The notes beneath the pieces are model-generated. The model was not told the DNA's origin. It worked only from the letters and a program-made list of their open reading frames with translations, and ran no database searches. From the NCBI GenBank assembly GCA_902803125.1, contig CADCOZ010000136.1, positions 1 through 5,101 on the forward strand: a DNA stretch of 5,101 bases, in the 5' to 3' direction. Origin of the DNA: an uncultured Ruminococcus sp. (lineage in GTDB: Bacteria > Bacillota > Clostridia > Oscillospirales > Acutalibacteraceae). Made by a program: the position numbers and the translations under genes. Positions within the stretch are counted from its first letter, which is position 1; each line of letters starts with the position of its first letter. Shown piece by piece: positions 1-5,101 of the stretch.

Positions 1-13
1 CTGCCAAAATGCG

Positions 14-56
14 AAAAGCCTCAGTGTTCGTTCTGACGAATACCGAGGCTTTTTTT
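14..56. terminator. Bidirectional intrinsic terminator after rnz
   Basis: An inverted repeat pairs 14-30 with 37-53 around a 6-base loop (31-36). On either strand the 17-pair stem has one wobble and one mismatch. The stem begins one base after the rnz stop codon (55-57). Read on the plus strand it is followed by seven T (50-56, partly within the stem). Read on the minus strand the T-run is only four bases, then CGC. It therefore probably ends the comEC-rnz transcript and may work even better for a plus-strand gene coming from the left of the window. No such gene is visible in the first 13 bases, so the convergent role is inferred. Confidence 0.85.
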
Positions 57-966
57 ATATCGTTTCATAGGCAAGGTCAATAGATTTGCCGTCAAAGCCG
101 CATTCGGCGGCAGGGAAGATGGCGGCGGCCAGCGGCAGGAACTCTTCGGGGTCGGGCATGGAGGGACTGAAATGTGTGAGCCAGAGCCGCCGAACCTTGG
201 CTCGCTGAGCCATTTGTGCCGCTTCGGTATATAACATATGGTAGGTGTCCAACGCACGGTCACGCTTGTCTTCTTCACCGAACATTCCTTCACAAATGAA
301 TAAGTCGCTGTCGGCGGCAAAGCGGACGATGTTTTCCACGGGACGGGTATCGGTTGTGAAGGTGACCTTCAAGCCTTTGCGGGGCGGTCCCAGTACCATG
401 TCAGGAGTGTAGTGACGGCTTTCGTAATCTATCGCACCGTGATGCTGTAAATGTGACCAGATGCGGAGCGGTACGCCGTTCAAACGGGCTTTTTCGCAGT
501 CAAACTGACCCGCACGGGGCAGGGTAAAGCTATAGCCAAGACAGGGGACACCGTGACGGACACGAAACGGCCGAATGGTAATGGATTCCGCTTGATGGAC
601 CGTGTCATCGGACGTGACTTCGTGGACACAAATATCAAACGGCAGGTTCGGAGCAATCAGGCAAAGAGCTTTCACATAACGCTCCGCTCCGACAGGCCCG
701 ATGATGGTTAAGGGGTCGGTACGGCCTTCATTTCCCAGTGTGAGCAGAAACCCCGGCAGGCCGGAAATGTGGTCGGCGTGAAAATGCGTGAAGCAAATGG
801 TATCAATGGGCTTGGCTTTCTGTTCGGCCCATTTCAGGGCGATTTGTGTGCCTTCGCCGCAGTCAACCAAAATCGAATGTCCGTTATAGGACAGCAGACA
901 GCTGGACAGCCAGCGGTTTTTCAGCGGCATGGTGCCGCCGGTGCCTAACAGCGTTACTCTCCACAT
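55..966 (-). CDS. rnz: Ribonuclease Z (tRNA 3'-processing endonuclease), metallo-beta-lactamase fold
   Basis: Likely tRNase Z, which cuts 3' trailers from tRNA precursors in the cytoplasm. The 303-residue product is close to the roughly 307 of the Bacillus short form. The N-terminus has the family beta-strand LLGTGG, then DCGEGTQ (35-41). The zinc motif HFHADH sits at 61-66, followed by GLPG. Other expected ligand and catalytic residues are present: H138, D206 in TDTRP, H243 in the YHMLYTEAA helix, and H265 in LTHFS. The usual GDTR is TDTR here, but the aspartate is kept. The ATG at 966 is preferred because family members begin right at the first strand. A GTG at 987 would add seven residues and overlap the upstream gene. 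AAGGAG (979-984) lies 12 bases before the ATG. It is the last gene of the unit, 7 bases after the Toprim gene. Another phosphodiesterase of the same fold is possible but less likely. Confidence 0.87.
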   Translation of the reverse strand: MWRVTLLGTGGTMPLKNRWLSSCLLSYNGHSILVDCGEGTQIALKWAEQKAKPIDTICFTHFHADHISGLPGFLLTLGNEGRTDPLTIIGPVGAERYVKALCLIAPNLPFDICVHEVTSDDTVHQAESITIRPFRVRHGVPCLGYSFTLPRAGQFDCEKARLNGVPLRIWSHLQHHGAIDYESRHYTPDMVLGPPRKGLKVTFTTDTRPVENIVRFAADSDLFICEGMFGEEDKRDRALDTYHMLYTEAAQMAQRAKVRRLWLTHFSPSMPDPEEFLPLAAAIFPAAECGFDGKSIDLAYETI

Positions 967-973
967 ATCATGC

Positions 974-1570
974 TCACGCTCCTTCACTTTCCATCAGCTG
1001 TATCAGTTCTTCCCGTGTCATCAGACAGTTCAGCACCGCCAACAGGGAGTTGGGACTCAACTGCTGCGGCAGGTGCAGACGCTGTTTCAGCCGATCCCGA
1101 TTTTCTGCGGCTTTGGCACAGCCGGACAGCCCTAAGACATACAAATCGGTTTTCGTGATGGCGGCCGGCGGCTTTTGCTTTTCTTCCGTGACGGTACAGG
1201 ATATACCGGAACGAAGGATAGCTTCCCGCAGGAGTTCCTCCGAAATACCTTCCACCCCTAATTTGCCTTCTTTGGAAGGGGCTGTTTTTCGCTTTTCCTT
1301 GCCGAATACATCGGGAATATAGGCGTGTTTGACCTGTTCAGGCGGCACAATGCCCTTGAGAAAACTGCGTATCACAAAGCCGGCTCCGTCACTGTCGGTC
1401 AGCACCAACAGTCCCCGTACCTTCGCTAAATGACGGATCAGCTGCTGTTTTTCCCGATTCTTGAACACGCCAAAGCCTTCGGTCGTCAGAATCAGTCCGT
1501 CAATGAACTGGGACAGCTTTATTTTGTCGTATTTTCCCTCAACAATGACGGCTTCTTTGATGGTAATCAA
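974..1570 (-). CDS. Toprim domain protein with DUF4093, RNase M5-like
   Basis: A 198-residue protein. The N-terminal half is a small Toprim domain of the RNase M5 type. VEGKYD (10-15) carries the catalytic glutamate E11, and TDSDGAG (58-64) carries the metal-binding pair D59 and D61. A conserved stretch EGKLGVEG (101-108) follows. The C-terminal part (about 140-198, KTDLYVLGLSG onward) resembles DUF4093. RNase M5 matures 5S rRNA, but DUF4093 proteins are a related group whose substrate I do not know, so no gene symbol is given. The start is TTG at 1570: the codon just before it in frame is a TGA stop, so no longer start exists, and the protein begins at the expected point before the first Toprim strand. 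It lies 32 bases after holA and 7 bases before rnz. The neighbour rnz makes an RNA-processing role plausible, but this is inferred. Confidence 0.85.
   Translation of the reverse strand: MITIKEAVIVEGKYDKIKLSQFIDGLILTTEGFGVFKNREKQQLIRHLAKVRGLLVLTDSDGAGFVIRSFLKGIVPPEQVKHAYIPDVFGKEKRKTAPSKEGKLGVEGISEELLREAILRSGISCTVTEEKQKPPAAITKTDLYVLGLSGCAKAAENRDRLKQRLHLPQQLSPNSLLAVLNCLMTREELIQLMESEGA
979..984 (-). promoter_or_regulatory. Ribosome binding site of rnz
   Basis: AAGGAG on the minus strand lies inside the last codons of the Toprim gene, 12 bases before the chosen ATG of rnz (964-966). That spacing is long. A second ATG (969-971) lies at the better spacing of 7 bases but opens a frame of only five codons. 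Translation of rnz is probably coupled to the gene before it. Confidence 0.55.
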
Positions 1571-1575
1571 TCAGG

Positions 1576-1582
1576 CCACCTC
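1576..1582 (-). promoter_or_regulatory. Ribosome binding site of the Toprim gene, supports a TTG start
   Basis: GAGGTGG on the minus strand ends 5 bases before the TTG at 1570. It is a partial match to the Shine-Dalgarno consensus. With the in-frame TGA directly before the TTG, it fixes the start. Confidence 0.7.
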
Positions 1583-1602
1583 ATTCATGCGGTTGACAGT
1601 CA

Positions 1603-2661
1603 TCAACGCTGTTTTTTCGTTTCGGTCATCAGCCGAGCCAACAGGGTTTCCAATAGAATTTGCCGGTCATACGGCTTGCTTTTTAAGGCGATATCCGCTT
1701 CCAAAATCATTTGCAGCATACGCCGCAGGGTATCAATACGGTAGCGGGAAGCCCGCATAGAGGCATTTTTCAGCAAAAAACTGCGGCGGCCGTATTGTAA
1801 ATCGTTGGCAAGGGTTTCCAGAGATTGTCCGCTTTCGGCGGCCACTTTGGCTCGGTACATATCTACAAAAACAGAACTCAATACCGACAGAATGATCTCC
1901 GGCTTTTCGTTCTGTTCAAACAAACCAACCAACTGCTGATAGGCTCCCTGATAGTTATTCGCCATGATTTGGTCGGACAGGGCATATACACGGACTTCGG
2001 TATTGCGAACCGCTAACAGCTGGATCATATCATCAGTGATTTCCTGCCCGTTGGCATAGGCACACAGCTTGGCCAGTTCATTGTGGAGCGTTGTCATATC
2101 GGTGCCGCACAGCTTGATGATGGCGGCGGCCTTCAGCATCGAAAGCGAACAGCCGCTTTTGTCGGCCCAGCTGACCAGCTGACGTTCCAAGGCGATCTCA
2201 TCTTTGCGGGGCAGTTCTAAAACGGTACCGTATTTTTGAATGGCAGTGACAAATTTCTGGAACTTGGCAGACTTTTTGTCGCCGCTTTTTTTGGTTTCGG
2301 TACTCAGTGTCGGCATGGTAAAAATCAGTACAGCGGAAGGGGAGATATCCCCGCAAAAAGCCAACAGCTGTTTGCTGTCGCTGTCAGAAAGCGTATCCAA
2401 GCGATAGTCCGACACCACCACACACTTATAGGCAGAAAACAGCGGGAACTGCTCGCAGGCCGCCATGATATCCTGACAGTCGGCACTGTCGTTCAGCTTG
2501 ACAAAGTCAAAGCCGGACGGCTTTTTGCCTGTTACTTTCTCACAAAGACGGGCGGTATAGTGCCTGACAAGGTATTTTTCTTCGCCGTAAATCAGATAGA
2601 CACGGCTGAACTGTCCGCCGGTGAGCGAACGCTTGAAATCCTGTTCATTCAGCTTAGCCAA
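1603..2661 (-). CDS. holA: DNA polymerase III subunit delta (clamp loader)
   Basis: The delta subunit opens the beta sliding clamp as part of the clamp-loader complex during replication. The product is 352 residues, close to the usual 330-350. The N-terminal signature VYLIYGEEKYLV (21-32) is typical of HolA. Next come the divergent AAA+-like region with VVVSDY (81-86) and ELPRKDE (149-155), and a helical stretch with LHNELAKLCAYANG (192-205) that matches the family's L-x-N-E-x-x-K-L motif. The C-terminal collar-type helices end near LLETLLARL. The open frame extends 23 codons further to 2730, but that extension lies inside comEC and is unlike the family. The TTG at 2661 is preferred: AAGGAGG lies 8 bases before it and the protein then begins MAKLNEQDF. 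It overlaps the end of comEC by 13 bases, which suggests translational coupling. comEC next to holA is a common order in Firmicutes. The rpsT gene often found beside holA is absent here. Confidence 0.94.
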   Translation of the reverse strand: MAKLNEQDFKRSLTGGQFSRVYLIYGEEKYLVRHYTARLCEKVTGKKPSGFDFVKLNDSADCQDIMAACEQFPLFSAYKCVVVSDYRLDTLSDSDSKQLLAFCGDISPSAVLIFTMPTLSTETKKSGDKKSAKFQKFVTAIQKYGTVLELPRKDEIALERQLVSWADKSGCSLSMLKAAAIIKLCGTDMTTLHNELAKLCAYANGQEITDDMIQLLAVRNTEVRVYALSDQIMANNYQGAYQQLVGLFEQNEKPEIILSVLSSVFVDMYRAKVAAESGQSLETLANDLQYGRRSFLLKNASMRASRYRIDTLRRMLQMILEADIALKSKPYDRQILLETLLARLMTETKKQR

Positions 2662-4916
2662 AGCTGTTCCCTCCTTATGTCCGTTGTATGGTCGGGATAC
2701 AGACGGACAATCAGGTTTTGTCCGTCCCAAGTATAATAGGTGTTCTCCTTTTCCTTTAAGGACAGGTATTTGCGGTAGTTTTCGGGCGTATCGGCCACCA
2801 CAACCGTATCATAAGACAGCACCTGTTTATTGTCGATGCGGCCGTGCAGAATCAGCAGGTCGCCTTTCCGCCAAGCCTGCGGCAGAAGGGCGGCATCACT
2901 TTCCTGCGTGCATACTAAAACACGATAGCCGTCCATTTCGGCAAAGACGGCGTGGTGCGTGGTGTCCTCATAGCAATCAATGGTTTTATCTTCAAAAAGA
3001 ATTGACCGAAGGGGTTCGGTCTTGCTGTTGGCCGTCAGACAGTTTTCGGCTTGGGTCAGGGCTTGTGTGACAGACAAAGACCAGCGTTGGGGGTCATAGA
3101 GCAGAACGGTTTCGGTCGGATAGCTGTTCAGCAGCTGTTCGGCATAGGACGATACCGCCCAGTCACGGTTAGGCATCAGAAGCAGTGAGAGCTTTTGTAC
3201 CTGTGCGCCGTCAAGATAGTCCCTGACCGGCGAAAAGCCGCTGTAATTACCGCCGCAGGACAGCACGGCGGCACGATTGTTTTTAACCAACAGAACCGTA
3301 ACGCCTTCTCCCGTATCCGGCACAACAATATTGACAACATTCAGATGGCTGATTTCTGTCCAAGCCACGCCTGCGATAAGCGATAACACAGTCGTGAGGA
3401 TAAAAACCCGGTTGCGGTGCGGGATTTTTCGGCACAAAAACAAGAGGCCTGCCAGCCCACCGGCACCGGCTACCCACCACGGCACGAAGGTTTGCGAAAG
3501 CCGCAGAACCGCAAACGGCCAGTCGGCTATTTGCCGAGCCACAGCGGTGATATAATCCGCTTGGAAACCGACGGCGGCCGCTAACGGCACGGTCAGAAAA
3601 GACAACAAAACACTAAAATGCATCAACAGAAGAAGTACCACAGATATCATCAGCGGCAAAATAATGGGGACAGTCGCCAAATTGGCCAGCACGGCATAAA
3701 GAGCGATGCGGTGAAAATACAGAATCGTAACGGGCAGGGTAAAGACATAGGCGGACAGGGTCACGCCTAAAAGATTGATAAAGGGCTTGAACAGCGGAAA
3801 CCTGCCGTTCACTTTGCCGAGCGGACGGCTTGATTCCTGAAGCCCTGCCTGTTCTATCGAATAGTTGGTGAAGCGTTGGGCAAACAGAAGGATACCGAGT
3901 GTTGCCGAAAAAGAAAGCAGCAAACTGATATCCGTAGCCGCATAGGGGTTCAGCAGTGTCATGACCAACACCGCAAATCCCAAGGAGTTGAAAGCATCGG
4001 CCTGTTGTCCGAACAGAAAGGCAGACAGGAAAATGATCTGCATAATACCGGCTCGGACAATAGACGCAGAAAAGCCGGTCACAGACATATACACCAGTAC
4101 AAAAAGAATACAAAGAAGGACGGCTGCTTTTTTGTGACGAATCAAACGTGTCAGCACAAACAGGCATAAGCCCGTCAGCAGGGATAAGTGCATTCCCGAA
4201 ACAACAATGATATGGGAAAGTCCTGCCGCCTGTAAATCCTCCTTGACCGCCAAATCCACGCCGGTTTTATCGCCGAGCAGTAAAGCGGTCATAAAATCAG
4301 CCTGCTCCTGCGGCAACAGTTCATGAAGCGTTTCAGAAAGGGTTTGCCGTATCTGCAAGGCATAGAAAAACAGCGGCTTTTGTTCTGTCGGTGTGACAGC
4401 AATATGTTCCGCATCGGGAAAATAGCCTGTCAGCACATTTCCCTTGGACAATTGATAAGCACTTGTGGAACGGCTCAGCTGTATGCGGCCGGACAAGCGG
4501 TCAAACGGTGTAACAGTCAGCGGTTCATCAGAGGAAACAAGCAGTTTGGTATGGGTCAGTACGGTGCCGTCCTCAGCGGTCAGGGAAGATGCTTTCAGCG
4601 GATAATAATAGCGGTCATACTGCGTGTAAGGAAGTTCACAAAGTTCTGCTTCAGCCTGTACGTTTTGACCGGCGAAAGAAGCGGCAGGTGTCACGAATAC
4701 GGCGGTATACAGCGGCAGTATCAGCATAGCGGCGGAAGCGGTCAGCAAAACAGCGGGAATGGTTTTTTTCTGACGCAGGCGTTTGCTTTTCATAGCGGCG
4801 GCGAATCCTGCCAGCAGAACAACCGCCGGCAGAGCGGTTGTTCCCACCCCCAAAAAGAGAGCGGCGGCCAGTGCTGCCAAATATGTATATCCCATCACAG
4901 CAAGCGGCCGCTTCAT
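2649..4916 (-). CDS. comEC: ComEC/Rec2-family DNA internalization channel with degenerate C-terminal domain
   Basis: The inner-membrane channel that passes single-stranded DNA into the cell during natural transformation. The product is 755 residues, within the normal range. Residues 5-75 hold the first membrane segments. About 84-180 is soluble, matching the N-terminal DUF4131/OB region. The Competence domain spans about 205-475. Its hallmark is ALLLGDKTG (211-219) followed by GLSHIIVVSGMHLSLL (232-247), then several hydrophobic helices. Two more membrane segments lie near 480-520. From about 526 comes the region where ComEC proteins carry a metallo-beta-lactamase domain. The usual DVGQGD is reduced to DTGEGV (534-539), and the expected HxHxDH site reads MPNRDWAVSSYAE (581-593) with no histidine. 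Zinc-dependent nuclease activity is therefore unlikely. The ATG at 4916 has AAGGAGG 8 bases upstream. No other competence gene is in view, so transformation ability cannot be judged. Confidence 0.93.
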   Translation of the reverse strand: MKRPLAVMGYTYLAALAAALFLGVGTTALPAVVLLAGFAAAMKSKRLRQKKTIPAVLLTASAAMLILPLYTAVFVTPAASFAGQNVQAEAELCELPYTQYDRYYYPLKASSLTAEDGTVLTHTKLLVSSDEPLTVTPFDRLSGRIQLSRSTSAYQLSKGNVLTGYFPDAEHIAVTPTEQKPLFFYALQIRQTLSETLHELLPQEQADFMTALLLGDKTGVDLAVKEDLQAAGLSHIIVVSGMHLSLLTGLCLFVLTRLIRHKKAAVLLCILFVLVYMSVTGFSASIVRAGIMQIIFLSAFLFGQQADAFNSLGFAVLVMTLLNPYAATDISLLLSFSATLGILLFAQRFTNYSIEQAGLQESSRPLGKVNGRFPLFKPFINLLGVTLSAYVFTLPVTILYFHRIALYAVLANLATVPIILPLMISVVLLLLMHFSVLLSFLTVPLAAAVGFQADYITAVARQIADWPFAVLRLSQTFVPWWVAGAGGLAGLLFLCRKIPHRNRVFILTTVLSLIAGVAWTEISHLNVVNIVVPDTGEGVTVLLVKNNRAAVLSCGGNYSGFSPVRDYLDGAQVQKLSLLLMPNRDWAVSSYAEQLLNSYPTETVLLYDPQRWSLSVTQALTQAENCLTANSKTEPLRSILFEDKTIDCYEDTTHHAVFAEMDGYRVLVCTQESDAALLPQAWRKGDLLILHGRIDNKQVLSYDTVVVADTPENYRKYLSLKEKENTYYTWDGQNLIVRLYPDHTTDIRREQLWLS
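2670..2676 (-). promoter_or_regulatory. Ribosome binding site of holA, decides a TTG start
   Basis: A perfect AAGGAGG on the minus strand lies inside the last codons of comEC and ends 8 bases before the TTG at 2661. The same sequence and spacing precede the ATG of comEC. This supports the TTG over the 23-codon-longer frame. Confidence 0.8.
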
Positions 4917-4924
4917 AACCTACG

Positions 4925-4931
4925 CCTCCTT
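4925..4931 (-). promoter_or_regulatory. Ribosome binding site of comEC
   Basis: AAGGAGG on the minus strand ends 8 bases before the ATG at 4916, a near-ideal site that fixes the comEC start. Confidence 0.85.
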
Positions 4932-4939
4932 GTTGAGTG

Positions 4940-5101
4940 TTGGGGCTTTGCCCCAAACCCCAGCAGGGACTCTGCCCCTGCACCCCGTTGGGGGAGTCTC
5001 GCCTGTCGGCTCGGTCAGGGCGCTTTGGCCTTGCGGCCAAGGTGTCCACCGGACACCCGCGCTCCCCTTTTCTGGCGAAAAAAGGTGTTCCCCCAAACCC
5101 C
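4940..5101. repeat. Cluster of GC-rich palindromes upstream of comEC, continues past window edge
   Basis: This non-coding stretch is almost wholly made of short inverted repeats. The pairs are: 4940-4946 with 4950-4956 (TTGGGGC, loop TTT); 4963-4968 with 4976-4981 (GCAGGG); 4983-4986 with 4990-4993 (CCCC, loop GTT); 5025-5030 with 5035-5040 (TTGGCC, loop TTGC); 5041-5047 with 5051-5057 (GGTGTCC, loop ACC); and 5066-5071 with 5080-5085 (CCTTTT). Its base makeup differs from the genes. It looks like a dispersed palindromic repeat of the kind seen between genes in many gut Clostridia, though copies elsewhere cannot be checked here. An open frame runs through it (minus strand, from 5049) but is mostly a shadow of comEC. 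No promoter is recognisable. If transcribed with comEC it would form a structured leader. Confidence 0.7.
4951..5101. repeat. Direct repeat CCCCAAACCCC, two copies 140 bases apart
   Basis: The 11-base word CCCCAAACCCC occurs at 4951-4961 and again at 5091-5101, where the window ends. The two copies bracket the palindrome cluster. They may mark the boundary of a repeat unit or the start of a second tandem copy. The low complexity of the word means chance or simple composition cannot be excluded. Confidence 0.5.

Noticed and set aside
846..1322. Plus-strand open frame of 158 codons
   Set aside because: It lies opposite the Toprim and rnz genes, has no recognisable domain, is rich in Arg, Ser and Cys as antisense shadows are, and lacks a convincing ribosome site.
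2236..2736. Plus-strand open frame of 166 codons
   Set aside because: It is antisense to holA, whose family motifs are clear. No domain or operon context supports it.
3613..4167. Minus-strand open frame of 184 codons inside comEC
   Set aside because: It is in another frame within the Competence domain of comEC, with unusual Cys and Tyr content, and is best read as a shadow.
4651..5049. Minus-strand open frame of 132 codons running from the palindrome cluster into comEC
   Set aside because: About two thirds overlaps comEC in another frame and the rest translates the palindromic repeat. It has no ribosome site of its own.
4940..5101. Possible riboswitch, T-box or CRISPR array upstream of comEC
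   Set aside because: The hairpins differ in sequence and spacing, there are no equal-length spacers, no known riboswitch core is recognisable, and no terminator with a T-run precedes comEC.
4917..5101. Promoter for comEC within the window
   Set aside because: No -35/-10 pair resembling the sigma-A consensus is visible on the minus strand in this GC-rich stretch.

Overview
The window is a compact bacterial housekeeping block. Four genes lie head to tail on the minus strand and read from right to left: comEC, holA, a Toprim/DUF4093 gene and rnz. The closely packed genes, strong AAGGAGG ribosome-binding sites and Toprim + DUF4093 architecture suggest a Gram-positive anaerobe of the class Clostridia. 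A gut-type Oscillospiraceae/Ruminococcaceae lineage is the best guess. The GC content looks close to one half by eye. The lineage rests on remembered family resemblance and was not searched.

Layout in transcription order: (1) 4917-5101 is non-coding. It is a dense run of GC-rich palindromes that continues past the window edge and forms the DNA just upstream of comEC. (2) comEC (2649-4916) encodes the membrane channel for DNA uptake. Its C-terminal metallo-beta-lactamase-like domain has lost the histidine motif. (3) holA (1603-2661) encodes the delta subunit of the DNA polymerase III clamp loader. It overlaps the end of comEC by 13 bases and probably starts at TTG. (4) A Toprim/DUF4093 gene (974-1570), related to RNase M5, also starts at TTG. 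(5) rnz (55-966) encodes a RNase Z-type tRNA 3' processing enzyme with a complete set of active-site residues. (6) A hairpin with T-runs at 14-56 closes the unit and looks bidirectional.

The gaps are -13, +32 and +7 bases, which fits one transcript. The first two genes handle DNA (uptake and replication). The last two look like RNA-processing enzymes. No clear promoter is visible inside the window, so the promoter probably lies beyond the right edge.

I see no convincing new system here. The points most worth a second look are the degenerate ComEC C-terminal domain, the palindrome cluster upstream of it, and the pairing of a RNase M5-like protein with RNase Z.
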